A stretch of DNA of 62,476 bases. Source: Bacteroidales bacterium. GTDB taxonomy: Bacteria; Bacteroidota; Bacteroidia; Bacteroidales; Paludibacteraceae. Made by a program: the position numbers and the translations under genes. The stretch spans positions 1 to 62,476 of the forward strand of contig CAAGHA010000084.1 of assembly GCA_900769555.1 (NCBI GenBank). Direction: 5' to 3'. How positions within the stretch are numbered: position 1 is the first letter of the stretch; each line of letters begins with the position of its first letter. Shown here piece by piece: positions 52,661 through 61,637 of this stretch. The notes under the pieces were generated by a model that had not been told where the DNA came from, made no database searches, and saw only the letters and a program-made list of their open reading frames with translations.

Positions 52661-54124
52661 TCAACCGAAATATTCGGTTCTACTTGCATCCAAACGTAAA
52701 AAGATAAATAGCAAAATCGTGAATCCCCATAACGATGATCCTCCATAACTAAAGAATGGAAGTGGAATACCTATTACCGGAGTCAAACCTAATACCATGC
52801 CTATATTTACAAATAGATGGAAAAAAACAATACAGGCTACACAATATCCATAGATTCGACTGAATAGTGAACGTTGTCTTTCTGCCAAATAAATCAACCG
52901 TAAAAATAAAAATAAAAAAAGTGATAAAACCGTAACAGATCCAATAAATCCATGCTCCTCTCCCACTGTACAAAAAATAAAATCTGTATCTTGTTCGGGC
53001 ACATATTTTAATTTTGTTTGCGTACCATTTAAAAAACCTTTCCCTGTTAATCCCCCTGACCCGATGGCGATTTTAGATTGGTTGACATTGTACCCGGCCT
53101 TTTTAGGGTCGTTCTCCATTCCTAATGTCACCTTAATACGTGTTTGCTGATGAGGTAAAAGTCGGTTGAATGCTGTTTCAGAAAGATTACTAAAACCGAT
53201 TGCTACAATTCCGAACAAAGCAATCAAAGCATAGGTTCCCTTTCTTATAGAAATTGCATTATATATAAGGTAAAACGTTATCAATACGACTACTGCATAG
53301 CCCAAATAGGTAAACTTAAATGGATAATCTGCGAACTTATACACAGAAACTCCAACAGCAAAAAGAATGAGTGTCCCTATTAAAATGTTTCTAGGTACTT
53401 GGTGATTTTTCTCATAAACCAATAGTAACAATATTTGAACAAAAATTGAGAATAATATAACCAAAAATAATCCGTATGATTCATCCGGAAATGCTGCAAT
53501 AATAGGTTCAGCACCAAACCGGATGGAGACAATAAAGATTAAAGCCAAACAGAACGCCATGAAAAGGAAGATTCCCGGCATACCTTCTCGGTACAATACA
53601 AATAATAGTGAACAATAAACCAAAGCAGAACCCGTCTCATTTTGTAAGATAATCATCATAAACGGAATGAAAATAATAAGGAAGACACTAGCTAAACTCT
53701 TCCAATTGTCCAACTTAAAATTGTAGGTACTCATAAACTTTGCCAAAGCCAAAGCTGTACCGGTTTTTGCAAATTCTGCCGGCTGAAGACTTATCGGACC
53801 TAATACCAGCCACGAACGGGACCCTTTTATCTCCGGAGCCACAAAGATTGTTACCAGAAGCAGCAACAGTAATATAGCATAAATATGATAAGCGAAATAA
53901 TTGTAAATTTTACTATCCAAAAGCATTAAGAACAAGGCTATCACAAAGGACAATCCTATCCACATCAATTGTTTTCCATACCTATAATCTGTATCCCAAA
54001 AAGGAACCTCTTCCATATTATATACAGCACCATAAATACAGAACCAACCGGCTACAACCAACAATAGATAAATGCCGATTGTAATCCAATCTATATTATT
54101 AATGATATTAATTCGACGAGACAT
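52661..54124 (-). CDS. rodA: Rod-shape peptidoglycan polymerase RodA
   Basis: This 487-residue SEDS protein has about ten to twelve membrane helices. Markers are GPISLQPAEFAKTGTALALAKF, the loop GVENDPKK-like text before KIAIGSGGLTGKGFLNGTQ, VPEQDTDFIFCTVGEEHGFIG and GIPLPFFSYGGSS. Length exceeds E. coli RodA (about 370) owing to extra central helices, as is usual in Bacteroidetes. It overlaps mrdA by 17 bp and works with PBP2 in the elongasome. Confidence 0.94.
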   Translation of the reverse strand: MSRRINIINNIDWITIGIYLLLVVAGWFCIYGAVYNMEEVPFWDTDYRYGKQLMWIGLSFVIALFLMLLDSKIYNYFAYHIYAILLLLLLVTIFVAPEIKGSRSWLVLGPISLQPAEFAKTGTALALAKFMSTYNFKLDNWKSLASVFLIIFIPFMMIILQNETGSALVYCSLLFVLYREGMPGIFLFMAFCLALIFIVSIRFGAEPIIAAFPDESYGLFLVILFSIFVQILLLLVYEKNHQVPRNILIGTLILFAVGVSVYKFADYPFKFTYLGYAVVVLITFYLIYNAISIRKGTYALIALFGIVAIGFSNLSETAFNRLLPHQQTRIKVTLGMENDPKKAGYNVNQSKIAIGSGGLTGKGFLNGTQTKLKYVPEQDTDFIFCTVGEEHGFIGSVTVLSLFLFLFLRLIYLAERQRSLFSRIYGYCVACIVFFHLFVNIGMVLGLTPVIGIPLPFFSYGGSSLWGFTILLFIFLRLDASRTEYFG

Positions 54125-55952
54125 CTTTTGGTAATAAATTTGAATTCAACATTTTCTCTTCCATAGGAAGACGACGAGCCGCAATATACCCTTTCAAGTA
54201 TTTTTCCATCATTAATGAGGCTATTGGAGCAGCCCAAGTTGCACCAAAACCACTATTTTCAACCACAACACAAATGGCAATTTTGGGGTCATCTTTAGGA
54301 GCAAAAGCCATAAACAATGAATGGTCTTCACCATGTGGATTCTCTGCTGTACCGGTTTTTCCACAAACGGCAATACTATCAATCCTTGAATACCATCCGG
54401 TTCCTGCTCTCATAACCAAATCCATACCTTCTACAATAGGAGCATAATGCTTCGGATCAATGGTTGTAATCTTTTTTGTTCGATAAATACTATCTATTTC
54501 TCCTCCTTCAATCTCTTTTACTAAATGAGGTACAACGTAATATCCCCTATTTGCCACTATTGCTGCTAAGTTTGCAATTTGTAATGGAGTAGCTAATATT
54601 TCTCCCTGCCCGATAGAATTGGATACAATCATCAACGACTTCCATCTATCTTTTCCATACAATTTATCATATACACCTGAATTCGGAATATATCCTCTCT
54701 TTTCATTCGGAACATCTGCACCCAATTTATAACCAAATCCTAATGAAACAATATGATTTTTCCATGTTTCAAATGCATCAGAAATATTTTCATACTTACG
54801 ATGATCCATCATCGCTCTAAAACTAGCACAATAATAAGCATTGCAAGAGTGTTGTACTGATTGTACCAGATTCAATGGTGAATAGTGGGCGTGACATCCA
54901 ACAGAAAATCGTCCGACATGATAACCTAAATGGCAAGATACATAGGTGTTAGGAGTGATGATACCCTCTTGTTCAAAAATCAACGCATTAGCGACTTTGA
55001 AGGTAGAGCCGGGTGGATAATATGCCATAACCGGTCTATCCAATAGTGGCTTTAATGGGTTTTTCAACAATTGTTCATAATTTTCTGAACGTTTTCTTCC
55101 GGATAGAATTGCAGGGTCGTAAGTCGGACTTGAAACTTGAGCTAAAATCTCTCCTGTCTTTGGATCAATTGCAACAATACTACCAACTTTATTCTGCATT
55201 AATTTCTCTCCATAGAGTTGTAAATCAATATCAATAGAGAGTGTCAAATTCTTTCCAGGTTTAGACAATATATCATGAGCTCCGTCATCTAATTTCCCTT
55301 GAATGCGCCCGTGAGCATCACGCAAAAAGACCTCTACACCTTTTTCTCCCCTTAAAACCTCTTCATATGTTTGTTCTATTCCATTTTGACCGGCATAATC
55401 ACCCAAAACATAAAACTCATCCTGAGCGAGTGTTTTTCTATTAACCTCTCCTACAGAACCCAATAATAATGCAGCACCGGAAGTATTGTAATTCCTAATG
55501 GTTCTCATCTGCATATATACACCAGGGAAACGGAACAATTGCTCTTGCAAAACACCATAATCCTCCGGCAATAACTGAGTCATAAAGGGCTGAGGAGTAT
55601 AGGACGAATAACCAGCTCTTTTCTTCATATCCTTCATACGAGAGAGAAACTCATCAGGAGAAATATTCAATAACCCACAAAAACTAATGGTGTCAAATTG
55701 TTTCATTTCTCTCACAACCATCATCACATCATATGAGGGTTTATTAAAGACCAACGTCTTCCCATTCCTATCCTTAATCAATCCCCTTGCAGGGAATTCA
55801 ATTCGTTTCAAATAAGCGTTACTATCTGCTTTATCTTGATAAGAATCATCCAAAATTTGTAAACTAAACAGACGAAAAATGTAGATTAATACCACCAACA
55901 CCATTAATCCACCAATAACAAATTTTCTATTTCCGTATATATCGTTTAACAT
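54108..55952 (-). CDS. mrdA: Penicillin-binding protein 2
   Basis: This 614-residue class-B PBP has an N-terminal membrane anchor (about 13-33) and a dimerisation domain. The transpeptidase domain carries the active-site serine in YYPPGSTFKVANAL, then SCNAYY, and the KTG motif in VCGKTGTAENPHGEDHS. It crosslinks peptidoglycan during side-wall growth with RodA. The start directly follows the mreD stop. Confidence 0.95.
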   Translation of the reverse strand: MLNDIYGNRKFVIGGLMVLVVLIYIFRLFSLQILDDSYQDKADSNAYLKRIEFPARGLIKDRNGKTLVFNKPSYDVMMVVREMKQFDTISFCGLLNISPDEFLSRMKDMKKRAGYSSYTPQPFMTQLLPEDYGVLQEQLFRFPGVYMQMRTIRNYNTSGAALLLGSVGEVNRKTLAQDEFYVLGDYAGQNGIEQTYEEVLRGEKGVEVFLRDAHGRIQGKLDDGAHDILSKPGKNLTLSIDIDLQLYGEKLMQNKVGSIVAIDPKTGEILAQVSSPTYDPAILSGRKRSENYEQLLKNPLKPLLDRPVMAYYPPGSTFKVANALIFEQEGIITPNTYVSCHLGYHVGRFSVGCHAHYSPLNLVQSVQHSCNAYYCASFRAMMDHRKYENISDAFETWKNHIVSLGFGYKLGADVPNEKRGYIPNSGVYDKLYGKDRWKSLMIVSNSIGQGEILATPLQIANLAAIVANRGYYVVPHLVKEIEGGEIDSIYRTKKITTIDPKHYAPIVEGMDLVMRAGTGWYSRIDSIAVCGKTGTAENPHGEDHSLFMAFAPKDDPKIAICVVVENSGFGATWAAPIASLMMEKYLKGYIAARRLPMEEKMLNSNLLPKDVSSN

Positions 55953-56456
55953 CTATCTGCGCTGCTTTATATATTCAATACAAAGAATAAAGAACACTGT
56001 AAATAAACAACAACAGACAGCTTTTAATAGTGTACTCCAGAAATGCGCAAAAGTAAACGCCTCCACAAAAAAGAAGACTATTTGATGGATAAACACCAAA
56101 TAAAAGACATATTGAAAATACATCAACGTTCCGAAAGATCTCCATGAAGGAACTACAATCTCATTGTATTCTCTCGGTCCGAATATTCTCTGACAATAAG
56201 GTTTTAAATAGGCCAACAAAACCGTTGCAAAAGTGTTACATCCCAATGTCCCTGAAAAAATATCAATGGTGAATCCTAATATAAACCCTAAAAATAACAA
56301 CATATCCTTCGATACAGAAGAGGGCAAACATAGTATAAAATAGAGATAGAAAAAAGGATTGATGAAGCCTAAAAATTGAATATTATTGAGCAGTAAGACT
56401 TGTAACAAAACCAATCCTACAAAAGAAAAGACATATCTAACAGAATCATTTATCAT
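55953..56456 (-). CDS. mreD: Rod-shape protein MreD
   Basis: This 167-residue membrane protein has about five hydrophobic helices. MreD is poorly conserved; the call rests on topology, the family-like LLFLGFILGFTIDIFSGTLG stretch, and its place between mreC (11-bp overlap) and mrdA (adjacent). Confidence 0.88.
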   Translation of the reverse strand: MINDSVRYVFSFVGLVLLQVLLLNNIQFLGFINPFFYLYFILCLPSSVSKDMLLFLGFILGFTIDIFSGTLGCNTFATVLLAYLKPYCQRIFGPREYNEIVVPSWRSFGTLMYFQYVFYLVFIHQIVFFFVEAFTFAHFWSTLLKAVCCCLFTVFFILCIEYIKQRR

Positions 56457-57294
56457 CTAAATTCCCTCCTTTCAATTCTAAACTATCTTTCTCTTCTGAA
56501 TGAATAAATGAAATAACATTTACAAAACTCAAGTTATTAAAATCAACCGACAAACTTACATCAATATCGTAGAAATTATCGTTTTTCTTTCTTACCTCTG
56601 AAATTTCACCCACCATAATTCCTTCCGGGAATACAGATGAATATCCACTTGTTTTTACTAAATCTCCGTTTTCGATTGGAATGTATAGGGGCACCTCTTC
56701 CAACTCTGCATAACGGATATCATCCTTTCCCCATCTGAGTGTTCCGGCATGACTTTTACTCTCGATTTGAACACTTGTTCTGGAATCATCGTTGATAATT
56801 GGAAGAATAACTGAAAAATGGTTAGAAACACTTGAAACGATTCCTACTACTCCTTTTTCAGAAATAACACCCATCCCTACTTTTAACCCATCATTTTCAC
56901 CTTTATCAAGAGTCAAATAATTTTTTCTATATTGGGTCGCAGCTTCAATTACTTTAGCAGGAATAAGATTATACTTTAATGCAGACAACGAATCTAGTGG
57001 TCGATTAAACTCACTACTCCTCATCGCACTTATTTGCCCCTCCATGTAGAAAAGTCGCTCCTTCAGCTGCAAATTTTCTTGAGCCAATGATTCATTAACC
57101 TTTGCCAGACTAAAATATTTTGAAACTGAATTAGCCCATTGATAAACAGAACCCACAATAACGTTACTAGAATGCAAAAAATGAACGCGCTGAAATTGAT
57201 TGTGATTTATAATCAATGCCAACGACAAAATTTCCAACGCCAAAAAGAAAAACAGCGTCCTAAATTTCAACAAAAATTTTATCAATGTTCTCAT
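56446..57294 (-). CDS. mreC: Rod-shape protein MreC
   Basis: This 282-residue protein has an N-terminal membrane anchor (about 10-28) and a coiled coil (about 58-90, ENLQLKERLFYMEGQISAM). The MreC beta domain holds KNYLTLDKGENDGLKVGMGVI, GVVGIVSSVS and VKTSGYSSVFPEGIMVGEI. It scaffolds PBP2 and RodA in the periplasm. It is unusual in being separated from mreB by 230 bp containing a terminator and a family B element. Confidence 0.94.
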   Translation of the reverse strand: MRTLIKFLLKFRTLFFFLALEILSLALIINHNQFQRVHFLHSSNVIVGSVYQWANSVSKYFSLAKVNESLAQENLQLKERLFYMEGQISAMRSSEFNRPLDSLSALKYNLIPAKVIEAATQYRKNYLTLDKGENDGLKVGMGVISEKGVVGIVSSVSNHFSVILPIINDDSRTSVQIESKSHAGTLRWGKDDIRYAELEEVPLYIPIENGDLVKTSGYSSVFPEGIMVGEISEVRKKNDNFYDIDVSLSVDFNNLSFVNVISFIHSEEKDSLELKGGNLDDK

Positions 57295-57349
57295 CTTCTG
57301 AAAGACGAAACTCTATATCAAATCAATAAAGACGTTCTACAAATAATCA

Positions 57350-57452
57350 TAAGGTAACTTTTATAAATTACGATTTTTGTTTCTAAATGTAATAAATTCT
57401 ATTTCGGATGCTTTTCAAAATCATCCAGACCTAATATCTCAAAGTTACCTTA
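57350..57452. mobile_element. MITE-like element family B, copy 4 (reverse orientation, short form)
   Basis: The terminal inverted repeats are perfect over 12 bp: TAAGGTAACTTT at 57350-57361 and AAAGTTACCTTA at 57441-57452. On the minus strand the interior reads GATGATTTTGAAAAGCATCC, matching the core of the other copies. It lies between mreB and mreC. Confidence 0.88.
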
Positions 57453-57458
57453 AGAAAA

Positions 57459-57503
57459 AACAACCACGAAAGAGAACCTTAGAATAGCTCCTTTGTGGTT
57501 GTT
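57459..57503 (-). terminator. Terminator after mreB
   Basis: On the minus strand AACAACCAC (57503-57495) pairs with GTGGTTGTT (57467-57459), with further partial pairing inside, and a run of T residues follows. It separates mreB transcription from mreCD. Confidence 0.82.
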
Positions 57504-57524
57504 ATTCAATCTTCAGAAACAATA

Positions 57525-58547
57525 TTAACGTTTCAAGAAAGAGAATTTGTCCACATTTTTCAATGCTACACCGGTTCCTCTTGCTACTGCATGCAAAGGA
57601 TCATCAGCCACATGGAAAGGAATACCAATTTTATTGGACAAACGCTTATCCAAACCTCTCAACAAAGCTCCACCACCTGTCAACCAAATACCTCTAGTAA
57701 CAATATCTGCATACAACTCCGGCGGTGTATCTTCCAAAGCACTCAAGATTGCGGCTTCAATTTTCGAAATAGATTTTTCGATACAATGAGCCACCTCTTG
57801 GTAAGAAATTGGTACCTCCATCGGAAGAGCAGTCATTTGGTTTGGACCATGCACAATGTAATCTTCCGGAGGAACTTCCAAACTTGTCAAAGCAGAACCA
57901 ACATTAATCTTGATTAATTCTGCAGTACGCTCACCCACTTTGATGTTATGTTGTCTTCTCATATACTCGATAACATCAGCCGTCAAGTCATCACCGGCAG
58001 TTTTTATTGACTTATTTGATACGATACCACCCAATGAGATTACAGCAATCTCCGTTGTACCACCACCAATATCAACAATCATATTACCTTCAGGAGCCTC
58101 AACATCGATACCAATTCCGATAGCAGCAGCCATCGGTTCATAAATGGTATAAACCTCTCGTCCTCCTGCATGCTCAGAAGAGTCTCTAATTGCACGCAAA
58201 TCCACCTCAGTACTTCCGGACGGAATACAAACCACCATTTTAAACGAAGGAGAAGTAAACCATCTATTATTAGAGAATGCCATTTTAATCATACCCCTCA
58301 TCATGTGTTCTGCCGCACTAAAGTCGGCAATCACACCCTCTTTCAATGGGCGAACGGTACGATAACCCGCATGCGTTTTTCCATGCATTTGGCGAGCCTT
58401 TTCACCAACTGCAATCAATTTATCCGTCTTGCAATCCAAGGCAACAACCGACGGCTCATCCACAACTATTTTATCATTGTGGATAATAATCGTATTGGCA
58501 GTTCCCAAATCGATTGCAATCTCTTGTGTGAAAGAGAATAATCCCAT
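57525..58547 (-). CDS. mreB: Rod-shape actin homologue MreB
   Basis: This 340-residue actin-fold ATPase has the phosphate-1 motif AIDLGTANTIIIHND, the phosphate-2 MIVDIGGGTTEIAVISLGG and the adenosine motif WLTGGGALLRGLD. It organises side-wall synthesis. It starts 12 bp after purH, so the two are probably cotranscribed, while a terminator cuts it off from mreC. Confidence 0.97.
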   Translation of the reverse strand: MGLFSFTQEIAIDLGTANTIIIHNDKIVVDEPSVVALDCKTDKLIAVGEKARQMHGKTHAGYRTVRPLKEGVIADFSAAEHMMRGMIKMAFSNNRWFTSPSFKMVVCIPSGSTEVDLRAIRDSSEHAGGREVYTIYEPMAAAIGIGIDVEAPEGNMIVDIGGGTTEIAVISLGGIVSNKSIKTAGDDLTADVIEYMRRQHNIKVGERTAELIKINVGSALTSLEVPPEDYIVHGPNQMTALPMEVPISYQEVAHCIEKSISKIEAAILSALEDTPPELYADIVTRGIWLTGGGALLRGLDKRLSNKIGIPFHVADDPLHAVARGTGVALKNVDKFSFLKR

Positions 58548-58559
58548 CCTAATAATTTT

Positions 58560-60083
58560 TTAATGTTTAAAATGTCTAAAACCTGTCATCACCATTGCCA
58601 CACCATTCTCGTTACAATAGTCAACAGACGCTTGATCTTTAATTGAACCACCAGGCTGAACAACCGCAGTAATTCCGGCATTTTTAGCAATCTCCACACA
58701 ATCAGGGAATGGAAAGAATGCATCAGAAGCCATAACCGCTCCATTCAAGTCGAACCCAAATGAATGCGCCTTTTCAATTGCCTGTTTTAAAGCATCCACA
58801 CGAGAAGTTTGTCCTACACCACTTGCGCATAATTGTCCATTTTTAGCCAATACAATAGCATTTGACTTCGAATGTTTTACAATTTTATTCGCAAAAATCA
58901 TATCTTGAATTTCAGCCTCAGTTGGAACTTTTTCGGTTACAGTTCTCATATCTTCGGCTGTTTCACTCTTTGTATCTTTATCTTGCATCAAAACTCCATT
59001 CAAAACAGTGCGAATTTGTTTTGTTGGTAATTTTGTCTCTTTTTGAATCAAGATGATACGATTCTTCTTTTGAGAAAGAACCTCTAACGCATCTGTATCA
59101 TAATCCGGAGCAATGATTACCTCGAAGAAAATTTCATTAATCTTCTCTGCTGTTTCCTTATCAATTACTGCATTCGTAACCAACACTCCACCAAAGGCAG
59201 AAACCGGATCTCCTGCCAACGCATCATTCCAAGCATCTGTCAAATTTGGTCTTGATGCAACACCACATGCATTGTTATGTTTCAAAATTGCAAATGTAAT
59301 ATCGTCGTAATCTGCAATCAAATTAACTGCTGCATCGATATCCAACAAGTTATTATAAGAAATCTCTTTCCCTTGCAATTGTTCAAACATTTTTTCAAAA
59401 TCACCAAAGAATACACCTCTTTGATGAGGATTTTCTCCATATCTCAATGATTTCGAAGAATTGGCAGTCAATCTCAATGCCGAATCAGCTTCGTTATCAA
59501 AATAGTTGAAAATAGCTGAATCATAATGAGAAGAGACAGCAAAAGCCTCTTTTGCAAACCATTTACGAGTCTCCAAACTAGTTGTAGCACCCTCTTCGTT
59601 CAAATGATTTAACAACGGCTCATATTGTGCTTGAGAAGCAACAATAACAACATCTTTAAAATTCTTTGCTGCAGCACGAATCAAAGAAATTCCTCCTATA
59701 TCAATCTTCTCAATGATAGATTGCTCATCTGCACCGGAAGCAACTGTATCTTCAAATGGATATAAATCAACAATTACCAAATCAATTTCAGGGATTTCAT
59801 ATTGCTCCATCTGAGCCACATCTTGAGCCAACTCTCTACGCCCCAATATCCCTCCAAAAATTTTAGGATGCAACGTCTTTACTCTACCTCCCAATATAGA
59901 AGGATAACTTGTTAAAGACTCTACCGCCTGACATGGAATGCCTAACGATTCTATAAATGTTTGAGTTCCTCCTGTTGAAATGAACTCTACTCCTTCTGAA
60001 TGAAGTTTACGAATTATCTCGTCTAATTTGTCTTTGTGATAAACCGAAACCAATGCGGTCTTAATCTTTTTATTATCAGCCAT
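58560..60083 (-). CDS. purH: Bifunctional purine biosynthesis protein PurH
   Basis: This 507-residue protein has an N-terminal IMP cyclohydrolase domain of the MGS fold (about 5-190, STGGTQTFIESLGI, GGRVKTLHPKIFGGIL) and a C-terminal AICAR formyltransferase domain (about 200-507, LRYGENPHQRGVFF, LKHNNACGVA, DAFFPFPDCVE). It catalyses the last two steps to IMP. Length is normal. Confidence 0.97.
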   Translation of the reverse strand: MADNKKIKTALVSVYHKDKLDEIIRKLHSEGVEFISTGGTQTFIESLGIPCQAVESLTSYPSILGGRVKTLHPKIFGGILGRRELAQDVAQMEQYEIPEIDLVIVDLYPFEDTVASGADEQSIIEKIDIGGISLIRAAAKNFKDVVIVASQAQYEPLLNHLNEEGATTSLETRKWFAKEAFAVSSHYDSAIFNYFDNEADSALRLTANSSKSLRYGENPHQRGVFFGDFEKMFEQLQGKEISYNNLLDIDAAVNLIADYDDITFAILKHNNACGVASRPNLTDAWNDALAGDPVSAFGGVLVTNAVIDKETAEKINEIFFEVIIAPDYDTDALEVLSQKKNRIILIQKETKLPTKQIRTVLNGVLMQDKDTKSETAEDMRTVTEKVPTEAEIQDMIFANKIVKHSKSNAIVLAKNGQLCASGVGQTSRVDALKQAIEKAHSFGFDLNGAVMASDAFFPFPDCVEIAKNAGITAVVQPGGSIKDQASVDYCNENGVAMVMTGFRHFKH

Positions 60084-60110
60084 TTACGTAATGATTTATT
60101 TTCTAAATTG

Positions 60111-60118
60111 CAAATTTA
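60111..60118 (-). promoter_or_regulatory. -7 element of purH-mreB
   Basis: TAAATTTG on the minus strand, 27 bp upstream of purH. No well-spaced -33 box is seen. Confidence 0.4.
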
Positions 60119-60213
60119 AAAAATATCTCTTGAAAAATCTAACAAAAAGGCATAAATTATGTTGCATTTTTGCAATAAAATGTAATTGGCACATCCAATC
60201 GCTCAGCGGCTCT

Positions 60214-61281
60214 TTATTCGAACTCCAAATACAACTGACCATTTTCTGACATTTTAATCGGCGAAGATATGTTCAACCCGAGCAATCTAACCCCATTCTC
60301 AGGAACTGAAAAAGTGTCAAGTAATTGATATATAATTTGTTTTATCTCTTCTTCGTCATATAACAGATGGGGCATAGTTTTTGATAATGTTTTCTGCGTA
60401 AAGTCTGAATATTTAATTTTTATTGTCAATGTCCGCCCTTCAAAACAAGCTTTTTCCATGCGTTTCAAAAGGTCCGGTAATATCTCATGAATCAGTTTTT
60501 CTATTATTTGTTCTTTTTCTGTCAAATTCTCATAAAAGGTGTATTCGCAACCGACAGATTTTCTGATCCTCGTTGATTCCACTTTTCGATTATCAATTCC
60601 TCTTGCAAAATCATGATAAAGAACAGCAGAACGACCAAACATGGCGAGTAATTTCCCCAAGGGATAGTCCCTCAAATCTTTTCCGGTATGAATCCCTAAT
60701 TGGTGCATCCGTTGTGCCGTCACTTTCCCAATACCCCAAAAAGACTCAATTTTTAGTCCGTCTATAAACTCAAGTGCCTTATCAGGATGAATTGTACACA
60801 AGCCATTGGGTTTACGATAATCCGATGCAATTTTCGCTAAAAATTTATTGTAAGAGACTCCGGCTGATGCAACAAGATTCAACCGATTTTTGATTTTAGT
60901 CTTTATCTCCTTTGCAATATCCACCGCCAACTCTATCCCTTTCTTATTCTCTGTAACATCCAAAAATGCCTCATCGTAAGATATGGGTTCAATCATATCG
61001 GTGTATTCATGAAAAATTTCATGAATCTCTGCCGAAATCGACTTATATACATCCATGCGTCCGGGTACAAATATGAGTTCGGGACATCGCTCCTTTGCCA
61101 TTTTAGAGGACATGGCAGAATGTACTCCAAAACGACGGGCTTCATAACTGGCTGCAGCAACCACTCCCCTCTTCCCTGCATGACCAACTGCCACCGGTTT
61201 CCCCTTTAACAAAGGGTTATCACGCTGCTCAACCGACGCATAAAACGCATCCATATCAATATGTATGATTTTTCTATACAT
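60214..61281 (-). CDS. dinB: DNA polymerase IV
   Basis: This Y-family polymerase of 355 residues has the catalytic acidic residues in HIDMDAFYASVEQRD and SYDEAFLDVT. It has a helix-hairpin-helix region (KIESFWGIGKVTAQRMHQLGI) and a little-finger domain (about 230-355). Met at 61281 is chosen over 61287 as it gives the conserved MYRKIIHIDMDAF start. No clear beta-clamp motif stands out at the C-terminus (GLNISSPIKMSENGQLYLEF). It may be damage-induced, but I see no known LexA box. Confidence 0.95.
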   Translation of the reverse strand: MYRKIIHIDMDAFYASVEQRDNPLLKGKPVAVGHAGKRGVVAAASYEARRFGVHSAMSSKMAKERCPELIFVPGRMDVYKSISAEIHEIFHEYTDMIEPISYDEAFLDVTENKKGIELAVDIAKEIKTKIKNRLNLVASAGVSYNKFLAKIASDYRKPNGLCTIHPDKALEFIDGLKIESFWGIGKVTAQRMHQLGIHTGKDLRDYPLGKLLAMFGRSAVLYHDFARGIDNRKVESTRIRKSVGCEYTFYENLTEKEQIIEKLIHEILPDLLKRMEKACFEGRTLTIKIKYSDFTQKTLSKTMPHLLYDEEEIKQIIYQLLDTFSVPENGVRLLGLNISSPIKMSENGQLYLEFE

Positions 61282-61307
61282 CCACACCGATTTCTTTCTA
61301 AGAAAGT

Positions 61308-61339
61308 GTAAAGATAATTAACCCCTGCAGATTATCAAA
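61308..61339 (-). promoter_or_regulatory. Promoter of dinB
   Basis: On the minus strand TTTG (61336-61339) precedes TATCTTTA (61308-61315) by 20 bp. The palindrome ACCCCTG/CAGGGGT (61321-61351) overlaps the -33 region and could be an operator. Confidence 0.5.
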
Positions 61340-61637
61340 ATCGACAGGGGTATTTACTACTCAATAGAATCCACCTTTAACAATTGTCTCATTCTGCACA
61401 ATTTTGCAAAATTTGTTCAAATTCTCTTGCTAGCTCCAATTTTCTTCTTTACATTTGTGAAAAATTTTAATAATTACTAATTATTTAATAATGAAGAAAA
61501 GATTGTTTTGGGCAATGCTTCCGTTTATGGCATTGTCGTTCGTCTCTTGCGAGGACGAAGAACCGGATGTAGGGTTTGACCAAACGAGCCAAGTACAAGA
61601 ATTTCAAACGGGAGAGATTCGGTTGGGAGAGAAAATC
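61321..61637 (+). repeat. Direct repeat, right copy
   Basis: This is the gap-free counterpart of 45-361. It includes the ACCCCTG/CAGGGGT inverted repeat (61321-61327 and 61345-61351), the promoter and the 5' end of the partial lipoprotein gene. Similarity to the left copy at DNA level stops abruptly at 61637. Confidence 0.95.
61427..61457 (+). promoter_or_regulatory. Promoter of the right-hand metallopeptidase-like paralogue
   Basis: TTG (61427-61429) followed after 20 bp by TACATTTG (61450-61457), the equivalent of 151-181 in the left copy. Confidence 0.55.
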
